Shown: positions 1-7,560, numbered from the stretch's first letter. The stretch is 15,325 bases of DNA from Thermoproteota archaeon (GCA_013154205.1 JAADCY010000213.1:1-15325), one strand, 5' to 3'. The notes: generated by a model from the letters alone, not told the origin. A program made the numbers and translations.

Positions 1-48
1 AGAACTAGAGTTAAAACGAAAGTAATGTTTACAAAAAATTATAACATA

Positions 49-57
49 TTTTTAAAT
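49..57 (+). promoter_or_regulatory. putative TATA box of the M14 peptidase gene
   Basis: A T-rich/A-rich element (TTTTTAAAT) lies about 30 bases before the ATG at 84. At the usual archaeal spacing of about 25 bases, transcription would start near 79-84, so the message would be leaderless or nearly so if ATG 84 is the start. Assigned from position and composition only. Confidence 0.4.
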
Positions 58-83
58 CAAGTAAAGTTATACAAGCCTCTATA

Positions 84-1322
84 ATGGGTGAGCCACGCAT
101 TATGTTTTTCAACAGGTTATTAAAATATCTACTAGAACACCCCAGCGGCCTCCACGAAGCTTATACAGGTTTAGCTGATCCTAGTAGCGAATTACCAGTT
201 GGCTGGAAGAGAGTTGTTCTAGGCAAGAGTAGTGGGGAAAGACCCATAGTAGCCTATGAGAGACAAGTGGACCCAAAGGGTCCTAAGATACTCGTTATAG
301 CAGGGCAGCACGGTAATGAACCGGCAGGCATAGCTGCATGTTACGCGCTCATACTATTGGATAGTCTCTACAGAGAAGTTCTGCCTCCGAGGTTTTGGAG
401 TTATAGGAACTATTCTGTAAACCTCAGTATCGTACCAGTAGCAAATCCTGATGGGTTATCGTATTATCTTCAATGCATCGAGAAAGATCCTGAGCCGAGC
501 TGGTGTAATACATGTTCTAATGCAAGATACAATTCGCGTAGTGCAGATATTAATCGGGACTGGCTCTACCTTACGCAGCCCGAGACAAGAGTACTACACC
601 GATATGTGTCGAGCGCTGAACCGGACATAGTTCTTGACCTGCACGAATTCTACGCCTCAAGAGGTTCTCCGCCCAAATGGAGTATTGAAACCGAAGGATT
701 CGACACTACATTGACTGATGCACCATACGCTATGGTTGATGAAGGGGTCTCATTGGTATCGGCTAAGACTATGGACTATGTAATAAGCGTGTTGAAGAGG
801 ATTATGGGGAGGAAAATACGTGAGAGACACTTTACTGGCAGTGATAAACCCTATCCACCGCCAGATATTCTTGGCGCTCATCTACCGCTAGAGTATTATC
901 CGAAAATACTTGTTGAGACATGGGGTGTCGGATTACACGGATTTCTCTGGAGAGAACGTGTATTGACTCACCTTATAGCAGTACTCAGTACTATCGAGTA
1001 CTTCGATATGCACCGCGAACAAATATATGATCTAAGAGAATACATATATGGACTCAACAATATCGATCCGAGCCATATGTACATTATTGACTGTAGAGAT
1101 CTATGTGGTGAAATATCGTCTTTCCTGGCTATTCATGACATAAAACATGAGCTGGACGGAGATAAGATAACAGTATATCCGAGAGGTCGTTCAAGAATTA
1201 CTGCTGAACTATTATTTGATCCTAAACATCCGTACAATATTGTCTTGGAGAAGAATGGTTATGGTCGTCGCACAATTGACCTGCTATACCCACGTATTCG
1301 TTTTAAGAAACAATTCCTCTAA
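84..1322 (+). CDS. M14-family zinc carboxypeptidase / succinylglutamate desuccinylase-like protein
   Basis: A 412-residue metallohydrolase of the M14 fold. Visible motifs are QHGNEPAG with zinc ligands His76 and Glu79, NPDG at 121-124, the substrate-carboxylate motif NRDW at 157-160, third ligand His187 in DLHE, and a candidate catalytic Glu278 in VETWG. All the expected active-site elements are present, so it is probably active. It likely removes a C-terminal residue or acyl group from a peptide or amino-acid conjugate; the substrate cannot be read from sequence. No signal peptide is seen, so it is probably cytoplasmic. Residues 310-412 form a C-terminal extension outside the catalytic core. 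The start is ambiguous: ATG 84 fits a leaderless message, while ATG 102 (Met7) has GGTGA at 87-91 upstream, although its 10-base spacer is longer than at other genes here. Its 3' end overlaps the convergent gene at 1303-1740 by 20 bases. Confidence 0.8.
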   Translation: MGEPRIMFFNRLLKYLLEHPSGLHEAYTGLADPSSELPVGWKRVVLGKSSGERPIVAYERQVDPKGPKILVIAGQHGNEPAGIAACYALILLDSLYREVLPPRFWSYRNYSVNLSIVPVANPDGLSYYLQCIEKDPEPSWCNTCSNARYNSRSADINRDWLYLTQPETRVLHRYVSSAEPDIVLDLHEFYASRGSPPKWSIETEGFDTTLTDAPYAMVDEGVSLVSAKTMDYVISVLKRIMGRKIRERHFTGSDKPYPPPDILGAHLPLEYYPKILVETWGVGLHGFLWRERVLTHLIAVLSTIEYFDMHREQIYDLREYIYGLNNIDPSHMYIIDCRDLCGEISSFLAIHDIKHELDGDKITVYPRGRSRITAELLFDPKHPYNIVLEKNGYGRRTIDLLYPRIRFKKQFL

Positions 1323-1740
1323 CCTGGCCTCTTATCTTCCATTCCCTCTTAATCGTGTAGATTAATCCGAGCATATATATGATAAGTATGATAATCGCCG
1401 CGATCTTATCCTGGATCGATGGTGTGTAGACGAGACTTGTAAGATAGCCAAGTATACCAGGTGCTGCGAATAATGTGTAGCTGAAGAGTTTGTGCCTGAT
1501 CATAGATCTAAGGGCAAGTAGTTGGAGAAGTATGAAGATTATAGTGGTAAATACTAGGCCATAATATTTCTCCCTTATGAGGGGAGATGTTAATGTATTG
1601 TTTGTTGTTAATGGTGTGCCTCCTATGGAGACATTTGGGATACCATGGAGTATTACCTGTATTGCTAAGTAAGTACTGTAGAGTAACATGCCGATAAAGA
1701 TAACGAGAACCAGTATGGGTAGTGCCTTGTCCTTTACCAT
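1303..1740 (-). CDS. small four-helix membrane protein, third gene of the permease operon
   Basis: I do not recognise a family for this 145-residue protein. It has four hydrophobic segments at about 8-30, 60-79, 86-106 and 111-131. A polar, Thr/Asn-rich loop (about 32-58) with an NNT sequon lies between the first two helices, and the C-terminus is basic. The ATG at 1740 is only 2 bases beyond the stop of the DppC-like gene and has a strong ribosome site inside that gene's end, so it is co-transcribed and probably coupled to it. Its position as the last gene of the operon suggests an accessory or stabilising subunit of the transporter, but that is inference. The 3' end overlaps the convergent peptidase gene by 20 bases. 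Confidence 0.7.
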   Translation of the reverse strand: MVKDKALPILVLVIFIGMLLYSTYLAIQVILHGIPNVSIGGTPLTTNNTLTSPLIREKYYGLVFTTIIFILLQLLALRSMIRHKLFSYTLFAAPGILGYLTSLVYTPSIQDKIAAIIILIIYMLGLIYTIKREWKIRGQVRGIVS

Positions 1741-1742
1741 TC

Positions 1743-2708
1743 TTACCTCCTCCTCAGCCTCGGATTATAGAACTCTATGAGTACTTCTCCTATGCTGATA
1801 AACCCTATGACCACTAGTGCGATAAATAGACCGGGTACGAGGAACCAGGACCACATCCCTTTACTAATGACGTCGCTCCAGTTAGTATAGGAGTCGCTAA
1901 TAACGCTTCCCCAGTCAGCGCCCTGTGTTGCAGCTGGTATCAGGAATGCTAGTGATGCAACAGTTACAATTGCGCCTGCCACGAGAATTGTTGCTCTAGC
2001 TAGTGCGAAGGGAAGTACCTGGGGCCATACGTGTTTTATCAGGATGAACATATTATTTGCTCCGAGGCAGCGTGAGGCTTCTACATAGCCCTCGCTCTTG
2101 ATCTGGAGGACTTTTGCTCTTATGGCTCTGGCTGTTGAAGGCCATGATATCGCTGAGATCAATAGTATTGTAAGCCATATGTTCCAGACATCTCTGAACA
2201 ATGATGTTATAAGTATTAGAAGTAGCAGTCCGGGGAGCATCATTATAGAGTCGCTTATAAGCATTAATAGTGCGTCGAATTTGCCGCCATAGTATCCCGC
2301 CAGACTACCGACGATCAATCCGATGAGGGTTGCTATTACAGCACATAGGAGGCCTGTTGTCAATGATACTCTTGCACCGTATACTACCCTTGACCATATA
2401 TCCCGCCAGGCCTGATCGATTCCGAGCGGGTGACCGGGCATTGGTGGTAAGGGGACTGGTTTCCCGGTTATGCCGTGGCTCTTGACCCACTGCATGATCC
2501 GCTGGAACTCCTGTGGTGCCTGCTGATCTATTGGTATGGGCTTATACGGTGTGAAGACCTGCGGGAATAATGCCATGAATGCGAAGAAAGCTATGATCGC
2601 TACGCCGACTAGCCCGCGGGGATCGGTCAGTACGGCTTTTACCGGCGGATAAATGGCCTCAAAGATCCTCTTATAGATCGGTGTACGCACTATTTTCTCC
2701 TTGCTCAT
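1743..2708 (-). CDS. ABC transporter permease, DppC/OppC-like
   Basis: A 321-residue inner permease of a peptide/nickel/oligosaccharide-type ABC importer. Counting from ATG 2708, it has one N-terminal helix at about 32-53, then the family signature HPLGID..RDIWSRVVYGARVSL at about 93-116. Five further helices follow between about 113 and 312. The cytoplasmic EAA loop, which contacts the ATPase, is at about 208-230 (YVEASRCLGAN). The usual Gly of the GRD motif is Trp here (AWRD). I place the start at ATG 2708, not the GTG at 2717, because a perfect GGAGGTGA ends exactly 5 bases before the ATG. The GTG lies within that ribosome site, which also holds the TGA stop of the upstream permease gene. 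It is co-transcribed with the DppB-like gene upstream and the small membrane protein downstream. Confidence 0.9.
   Translation of the reverse strand: MSKEKIVRTPIYKRIFEAIYPPVKAVLTDPRGLVGVAIIAFFAFMALFPQVFTPYKPIPIDQQAPQEFQRIMQWVKSHGITGKPVPLPPMPGHPLGIDQAWRDIWSRVVYGARVSLTTGLLCAVIATLIGLIVGSLAGYYGGKFDALLMLISDSIMMLPGLLLLILITSLFRDVWNIWLTILLISAISWPSTARAIRAKVLQIKSEGYVEASRCLGANNMFILIKHVWPQVLPFALARATILVAGAIVTVASLAFLIPAATQGADWGSVISDSYTNWSDVISKGMWSWFLVPGLFIALVVIGFISIGEVLIEFYNPRLRRR
1745..1755 (-). promoter_or_regulatory. ribosome binding site of the small membrane protein gene
   Basis: Read on the minus strand, GAGGAGGAGGT precedes the ATG at 1740 by four bases and lies inside the last codons and stop of the DppC-like gene. 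It supports this ATG and suggests translational coupling. Confidence 0.7.
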
Positions 2709-2713
2709 ACGGT

Positions 2714-2721
2714 TCACCTCC
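2714..2721 (-). promoter_or_regulatory. ribosome binding site deciding the DppC-like start
   Basis: The minus strand reads GGAGGTGA, then five bases, then ATG at 2708. The element includes the TGA stop of the DppB-like gene, so termination and re-initiation are physically overlapped. It favours ATG 2708 over GTG 2717. Confidence 0.75.
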
Positions 2722-4096
2722 TTATCCTCGGGTCTAGGATTGAGTATAGGATCTCGGCAATCGTTATCGCTATCAGTACGGCCAGGGTAACGATTGTGAA
2801 AATACCGATTATTAGCGGTGCATCTCTGTTAACTATTGCTAAATACGTGAGCCTACCGATGCCGGGATAGTTGAAAACTGTCTCCGTTACTACTGCTCCT
2901 CCAAACACGAATCCAAGATCTATAGCCATAAGGGTGATCACGGGGGGAGCGATCGTTCTCGCTATGAACTTATCCGCAATATAGTCATCGTCGAAGCCTG
3001 CTCCCCTAAATGTTATGACATAGTCCTGATACCATTCCTCCATTACCAGGCCTCTGATCGACAACATGTACTGTACGACATATATTTTCGAGAGAACAAG
3101 TGCTGGCAATACGGTCAGCCAGAACCATGAGAAGATATAAGTTGCTAGATTAGTGGGATGTTCGAACCCGATCATTATTCCTGAAGGGAACCAGCCATAC
3201 ATGTATGCTAAGAAGTAGACGGCTATCATGCCGAGCCAGAAGACGGGCATTGAACGAATAGCCAGTATGACATTGGTTAGGACAGCATCTATTGCTGTAC
3301 CCCTTTTTCTGGAAAGATAAAAGCCCAGTATGAAGCCTGTCATAGACCCTATAAAGAAGGCTAGGCCGACCAATCCGATGGTGAAGGGTAGATAGGTCAT
3401 AATGACCTCTATAACTGGTTTATGATATAGAGCTGATTCGCCGAAATCAAAGGTGGCAATACTGATAAATGTTGATACGAGTCGCTTATACCAGGGTTCC
3501 ATGAACTTTATCTTCCTGGTAGTTGTCACGCTAGAATTTGTATCAATTATGATGACTGTGCCCTGCTTATACTTGATCGTCTCTATAACTTTCTTGCCTC
3601 CCGGCGACTCTATGACTATGACGTTATTAACTGCCCTCGGAGCTCCAAAAACTATTGTTATAGTTTCCTGCTTCTCCTTCCCCCATTTGATTAGCTCGTG
3701 AACTACGACCGGTATTCGATCATAGCCTATAGTTCGATTAATATCGTAGGCGAGCGACGAGACTATGGATGTAGATAAGTGATGTTCTCGGCAGAGCTGG
3801 ATTAACAAATTATACCAGTCGTGGTAATTGCTCGCTATATAGATCTTATAGGTACCATTGATCATGATTACTTGTTCCTGCATGAGGCCCAGCTTATAGA
3901 TCCTGTCGAGGTACTCGAAATAAACAGCAGGCTGAGTCTGGGCAGCCGATAAGAGATAATCGTAGGGTGTTGAGCCCGTAACACTTATCGATAGATCCAG
4001 GAGACCCCAGATAACTACAATTATAATAACAAATGTAATAGCTTTATGTAGAATGCTCTTCACTATAAAGTAGCCCAAACGAGCCAAAACAATCAC
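2714..4096 (-). CDS. ABC transporter permease, DppB/OppB-like, with large extracellular insert
   Basis: A 460-residue permease, well above the roughly 310-340 residues usual for DppB/OppB. Helix 1 is at about 15-38. Residues about 39-205 form a hydrophilic, probably extracellular insert with beta-like repeats of Val/Ile/Thr. The permease core follows, with helices near 232-260, 268-298, 318-345, 385-407 and 428-452. The EAA loop lies at about 356-385 (YQDYVITFRGAGF), NYPGIGRL is at 409-416, and the C-terminus is the family-typical LDPRIRR. It pairs with the DppC-like subunit as the channel. The GTG at 4096 is given as start. A TTG at 4087 is a serious alternative: GTGA lies 5 bases before it and it yields an N-terminus MARLGYF typical of the family. 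It is first in the operon and divergent from the solute-binding protein gene. Confidence 0.88.
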   Translation of the reverse strand: MIVLARLGYFIVKSILHKAITFVIIIVVIWGLLDLSISVTGSTPYDYLLSAAQTQPAVYFEYLDRIYKLGLMQEQVIMINGTYKIYIASNYHDWYNLLIQLCREHHLSTSIVSSLAYDINRTIGYDRIPVVVHELIKWGKEKQETITIVFGAPRAVNNVIVIESPGGKKVIETIKYKQGTVIIIDTNSSVTTTRKIKFMEPWYKRLVSTFISIATFDFGESALYHKPVIEVIMTYLPFTIGLVGLAFFIGSMTGFILGFYLSRKRGTAIDAVLTNVILAIRSMPVFWLGMIAVYFLAYMYGWFPSGIMIGFEHPTNLATYIFSWFWLTVLPALVLSKIYVVQYMLSIRGLVMEEWYQDYVITFRGAGFDDDYIADKFIARTIAPPVITLMAIDLGFVFGGAVVTETVFNYPGIGRLTYLAIVNRDAPLIIGIFTIVTLAVLIAITIAEILYSILDPRIRR

Positions 4097-4097
4097 T

Positions 4098-4114
4098 CTC
4101 CAGACTGACTGGAG
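4098..4114 (-). promoter_or_regulatory. inverted repeat / hairpin covering the ribosome site of the DppB-like gene
   Basis: The minus strand reads CTCCAG-TCAGT-CTGGAG, a perfect 6-base stem with a 5-base loop just before the GTG at 4096. The 3' arm contains the GGAG of the ribosome site, so in RNA the stem would hide it; in DNA it could be an operator. The symmetry is seen directly; the function is inference. Confidence 0.45.
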
Positions 4115-4177
4115 GCTACGTTGTAATCTCGTTGCTCAGTATTGTGGTTATTTTCTTGATAAGTATTCATAGTAAGT

Positions 4178-4214
4178 GTTAGTATGTTATATAACTTATA
4201 CCACATGTACTAAC
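4178..4214. promoter_or_regulatory. divergent promoter with palindromic TATA element
   Basis: A 10-base perfect palindrome, GTTATATAAC (4186-4195), is a TATA-like element reading the same on both strands. It is flanked by a perfect 7-base inverted repeat, GTTAGTA (4178-4184) and TACTAAC (4208-4214). At about 25 bases from the TATA centre, starts would fall near 4215 on the plus strand and 4165 on the minus strand. That would give leaders of roughly 70-80 bases for both the binding-protein and permease genes. Confidence 0.45.
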
Positions 4215-4280
4215 GTCCTTGAATAATATGTGATCTAGATAAAGTAATGACTGATAAAGAAATTCTGTAGAGGTGCCTAT

Positions 4281-4285
4281 GAGGG
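4281..4285 (+). promoter_or_regulatory. ribosome binding site of the solute-binding protein gene
   Basis: GAGGG begins 12 bases before the ATG at 4293, the same register as the GGAGGTGA sites elsewhere in the window. A second, stronger match, GAGGTG (4270-4275), lies further upstream. It precedes a four-codon reading frame, ATG AGG GAT AGG TAA (4279-4293), whose stop overlaps the start of the real gene as TAATG. Confidence 0.5.
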
Positions 4286-4292
4286 ATAGGTA

Positions 4293-6296
4293 ATGAAGCG
4301 AATATCCAAGCCTTTAGCATCCATTATATTGCTCGTAATGATGGCTTTAAGCATGGCATCAATCCTATACTATATACCATTAGCCCATGCACAGACAAGG
4401 CCAACACTAGTAATCGGACTACCTGATCTTCCGGCCAACGGATTCAACCCGCTGAACTACAAGATGGTATACACACAGGTAATAGCCGACGCAATGTTCG
4501 AGCCGCTCGTAAGGATAAGATGGGATGGCAACGGATATATACCCAACCTCGCTGCCAGCTGGGAGACCAAGGACGATGGCAAGGTATGGATATTCCATCT
4601 GATCCATAACGCTACATGGCATGACGGCAAACCGGTAACAGCCGACGATGTAGTCTTTACTTATCAGTTGATCAAGAAGTATCAGGCTCTACAGGGAGGT
4701 CGTGAAGACTTCGTCAAGAAATTAGTAGCAGTTAAGAAGCTCGACGACTACACTGTAGAGTTTGACTTCAGCTCACCACCAGTAAACGCTCTCGTAGTAT
4801 TCAGCAGTGTCTACATAGTGCCTAAACACATATGGGAGACATTATCAGACCCAACGGCTCCATTACCATGGAGCAAGCTAATCGGCTGCGGCCCCTTCAT
4901 GTACAAGTCTAGTAGCCCAACGTCAGTAATCCTCGTAGCCTATGACAAGCACTTCAGAGGCGCTCCCGAGCCTAAGGAGCTACAGTTCGTCAAGGTAAGC
5001 CAGTTCGTGGCGAAACTAGCAGCTGGCGAAATCGATGCTGGCTACTTCGTAACCTATAAGGCAAGCGATGTAAAAGAGCTGGCCGAGCTAGCCAAGGAGG
5101 GCAAAGTAGTTCTATACAAGACCCTCGGCAGCTCAACACATATGCTGATATTCAACATGGAGAAGCCACCGATGAACTTCCTAGCATTCAGAATGGCTGT
5201 AGCCTTCGCGATCAACGTCACGAAGATCATCGAGAAATACTATGGCAACCTAGCACTGCCTGGAAACCAGGCATTATTGAACCCGAAGGGATACAATTGG
5301 ACACTATACATACCGAAGGAGAAGATCTATCCATGCAATAAGACCCTTGCTAGAGAAATACTGATCAAAGCCTTAGGCCTCAAGCCCGGGCCAAATGGAC
5401 TACTACTAGGACCCGATGGCAAACCAATACACGTAAAAATACTAGCCAAGCAGAACGACGTCTTCTGCAGAGACCTAATCGCCAAGGACATCGCTGCCGA
5501 CCTGAGATCAATAGGTATTGATGCAGAAGCATACATCGTCCCAGCAAGCCAGTTCGGTAGCGTATACAATGCTAGACAGTGGGACATGGTGATAGTAGGT
5601 TGGTTCCTCCCGGATCTCAAGGAGAGATATGGTAAACCACCAGTAGTAACCTTCGGCGAATTCACTACTGGTAGCGATGCAAATGTGCCAAAGTTCAGCA
5701 ACGCAACATATGACAAGCTCTACCAGGAGTTCAAGACAGCTGTCGAGAACAAAGAATGGAACAAGGCGTATAAGCTCGCCTGGGAAATGCAGATGATACT
5801 AGTTGAACAGATACCCGCAGTATCACTATACCATCCATATGTCGTAACAGCGGCTAGGATCGACAAGTACAAGGACTGGGTCTTCGGAATCAACCTAATG
5901 CTAAACTACTACAGCTACGTAGGAGCATCCAAGTTCGGCCTCAAAGGACCAGCTAAATTCCACGAGCTATCGGGCCAGTACCTATTATCCAAGGTACACA
6001 TGCCGACACCCGAGGAAATGAAGATCCTAAAGGACTGGGTAATAAACCACCTAATATCATGGGGAGTATTACCCAAAGCGACATCAACAACAACCACGAC
6101 CTCAACCACTACAACGACAACCACCACTCCGCCACGGACAACAACGACCACCACGACTTCACCGACAACAACTACAGTATCACCAACGACAACAACAACA
6201 CCATCCCGGGGAGTAAACCCGGCTCTCATCGCAGGGATAATCATAGTGATCATAATAATCATAGCAGCAGTTGCGATCTATGCTAAGAAGAAATAG
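4293..6296 (+). CDS. family 5 ABC solute-binding protein (DppA/OppA-like), stalked and membrane-anchored
   Basis: A 667-residue extracellular binding protein for a peptide- or oligosaccharide-type ABC importer. Residues 1-33 form a signal peptide ending AHA before Gln34; there is no lipobox Cys. The family 5 signature WHDGKPVTADDVVF is at 109-122, and the two-lobed fold extends to about 590. Residues 596-638 are a Thr/Ser/Pro stalk, almost all threonine, likely O-glycosylated as in other archaeal surface proteins. Residues 644-664 form a transmembrane anchor followed by a KKK end. The protein is therefore tethered to the membrane by its C-terminus and reaches out through the stalk. It is divergent from the permease operon and shares its control region, so it is the probable binding partner. 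Family 5 proteins in thermophiles bind oligosaccharides as well as peptides, so the substrate is open. Confidence 0.92.
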   Translation: MKRISKPLASIILLVMMALSMASILYYIPLAHAQTRPTLVIGLPDLPANGFNPLNYKMVYTQVIADAMFEPLVRIRWDGNGYIPNLAASWETKDDGKVWIFHLIHNATWHDGKPVTADDVVFTYQLIKKYQALQGGREDFVKKLVAVKKLDDYTVEFDFSSPPVNALVVFSSVYIVPKHIWETLSDPTAPLPWSKLIGCGPFMYKSSSPTSVILVAYDKHFRGAPEPKELQFVKVSQFVAKLAAGEIDAGYFVTYKASDVKELAELAKEGKVVLYKTLGSSTHMLIFNMEKPPMNFLAFRMAVAFAINVTKIIEKYYGNLALPGNQALLNPKGYNWTLYIPKEKIYPCNKTLAREILIKALGLKPGPNGLLLGPDGKPIHVKILAKQNDVFCRDLIAKDIAADLRSIGIDAEAYIVPASQFGSVYNARQWDMVIVGWFLPDLKERYGKPPVVTFGEFTTGSDANVPKFSNATYDKLYQEFKTAVENKEWNKAYKLAWEMQMILVEQIPAVSLYHPYVVTAARIDKYKDWVFGINLMLNYYSYVGASKFGLKGPAKFHELSGQYLLSKVHMPTPEEMKILKDWVINHLISWGVLPKATSTTTTTSTTTTTTTTPPRTTTTTTTSPTTTTVSPTTTTTPSRGVNPALIAGIIIVIIIIIAAVAIYAKKK

Positions 6297-6334
6297 GAAG
6301 TAGGAGTGGAATCAACGGCATTATTAACCCTAAC

Positions 6335-6340
6335 TTTTTT
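6335..6340 (+). terminator. oligo-T terminator after the solute-binding protein gene
   Basis: A run of six T residues about 40 bases after the stop at 6296, with no clear hairpin. This fits intrinsic archaeal termination at T tracts. Confidence 0.45.
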
Positions 6341-6433
6341 CCTTCGTATAAACCATTCATATCAGAAAGTATTAATTGTCATAATTTCTATATATCGTTA
6401 ATAAATTATTTACAAAAACATAATCTCCTATCC

Positions 6434-6457
6434 ACCCGTTATCCATATATAATGGGT
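6434..6457. promoter_or_regulatory. palindrome over the TATA box of the AbrB-PhoU gene
   Basis: The arms ACCCGTTAT (6434-6442) and ATAATGGGT (6449-6457) are inverted repeats matching at 8 of 9 positions, with a 6-base centre. The TATA element ATATATAA (6445-6452) sits inside. Transcription would begin near 6474. A protein bound here should block TBP, so the site looks like an operator. Autoregulation by the AbrB-domain gene product is a reasonable inference. Confidence 0.45.
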
Positions 6458-6489
6458 ACATAACATTAGTAACGCTTTAGAATGTTTTT

Positions 6490-6494
6490 GGTGA
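6490..6494 (+). promoter_or_regulatory. ribosome binding site deciding the AbrB-PhoU start
   Basis: GGTGA is followed by five bases and the ATG at 6500. The upstream in-frame ATG at 6482 has no such site, so 6500 is preferred. Confidence 0.6.
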
Positions 6495-6499
6495 CTACA

Positions 6500-7474
6500 A
6501 TGTCCTGGATGGAGCCCCGAAAAATAATCAAGATAGGGGAGAAATCATACGCTATAACACTTCCTAAGAAATGGGCCAAGATACTAGGCATAAAGCCGGG
6601 TGATTCAGTTAACCTAACCATGGATAAAAACGGGGTAATCCATGTATACCTAATTAACAAGAAGCCCAAGAAGGAAGAAGGATTCGCTATAGTCCTTGAT
6701 GCTTCAAAACTATCGCTTAGCGAGCTAGAGGAGTGTTTACGTGGATGCTATATAGAAGGGCTAGACAGCATAATAATAAAGAATCTAAAGAGAGAAGAGT
6801 TCAAACCACCGGTTCTTAACGATTTAATAGTCAAGCTCCCCGGAGTCATAATCCTCGAGCCCGGGCCTGAAGACATAGTGCTCAAGATAGCGATCACCGA
6901 GGACATAATAGATCTAGACGAAGTAGTAACCAGGATGTCCCACATTCTCGAGAATATGTTCGACTATATGGAGAACTACATAAACACGGCTAGAAAAGAA
7001 GACGGCGAAACAATATTGAAGCTAGACGATGAGCTTGACAGATTATATCATCTAGGCCAGAGGCTCATAAGGAAAAAGATGCGCGCCAAGATAATGTCGT
7101 CGAGAAACTATTTGGACCTGTTGGATTACCTCATGATAATAACTAATCTTGAACATATAGGCGACTGTCTAGACAGAGGGGTGAGAATACTGATGGAGAA
7201 GGACTGGAAAGAAATACAGGATGATCTAAGGGAGTCAGTGCTGAGATCAAGGAAGATAGTGTTCGACACAATATCCGGCATAAGGTATCCTAATCTGAAA
7301 ATACTGAGCAACCTAAAGCTTAGAAGACGCGAGCTAAAACAGTTACTGAGAGGGATTGTTCTCAAAAAGCCCGAGTTCAGCGGAGTAGTGAACGAGTTCG
7401 AACTAATCTCTACACTAAGCACAGATATAGCAGAAATCACGGTGTTCAGATACCTGAGGAAGCAGTCCGAGTAA
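6500..7474 (+). CDS. AbrB/SpoVT-domain PhoU-like regulator
   Basis: A 324-residue fusion known from archaea. Residues about 5-52 form a swapped-hairpin AbrB/SpoVT DNA-binding domain (RKIIKIGEKSYAITLPKKWAK, then LGIKPGDSV). A linker of about 60-130 follows, and about 140-324 is a mostly helical PhoU-like domain. The first PhoU repeat has LEHIGD at 217-222, matching the metal-binding E..GD motif. A weaker second copy, STDIAEI, lies near 307-313. PhoU proteins relay phosphate status to phosphate transporters and kinases; the AbrB domain suggests this version acts directly on DNA. No phosphate transporter gene adjoins it, so its targets may be elsewhere. The start at ATG 6500 is chosen from GGTGA with a 5-base spacer; starting at 6482 adds six residues. 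The gene has its own promoter with a palindrome over the TATA box. Confidence 0.85.
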   Translation: MSWMEPRKIIKIGEKSYAITLPKKWAKILGIKPGDSVNLTMDKNGVIHVYLINKKPKKEEGFAIVLDASKLSLSELEECLRGCYIEGLDSIIIKNLKREEFKPPVLNDLIVKLPGVIILEPGPEDIVLKIAITEDIIDLDEVVTRMSHILENMFDYMENYINTARKEDGETILKLDDELDRLYHLGQRLIRKKMRAKIMSSRNYLDLLDYLMIITNLEHIGDCLDRGVRILMEKDWKEIQDDLRESVLRSRKIVFDTISGIRYPNLKILSNLKLRRRELKQLLRGIVLKKPEFSGVVNEFELISTLSTDIAEITVFRYLRKQSE

Positions 7475-7560
7475 GTAATTTGAAAGTAATTTTGTATAAC
7501 CCATAATCATTAGCCCTCTAGCCCAAGACAAGAGTGAAACAAGATATTATGTTTAGGCAA

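Noticed and set aside
4097..4292. Possible small RNA (C/D box type) in the divergent spacer
   Set aside because: No paired C (RTGATGA) and D (CTGA) boxes at suitable spacing were found.
6078..6206. Low-complexity CA-rich tract considered as a tandem repeat or CRISPR-like array
   Set aside because: There is no fixed repeat unit or spacer; codons for Thr vary freely, so selection is on the protein stalk.
5915..6262. Minus-strand open frame rich in valine
   Set aside because: It is the reverse complement of the Thr (ACN) stalk of the binding protein; the lack of stops follows from that composition.
6059..6286. Plus-strand Asn/Asp/His-rich frame within the binding-protein stalk
   Set aside because: It is an alternate-frame shadow of the ACN-rich stalk with no ribosome site of its own.
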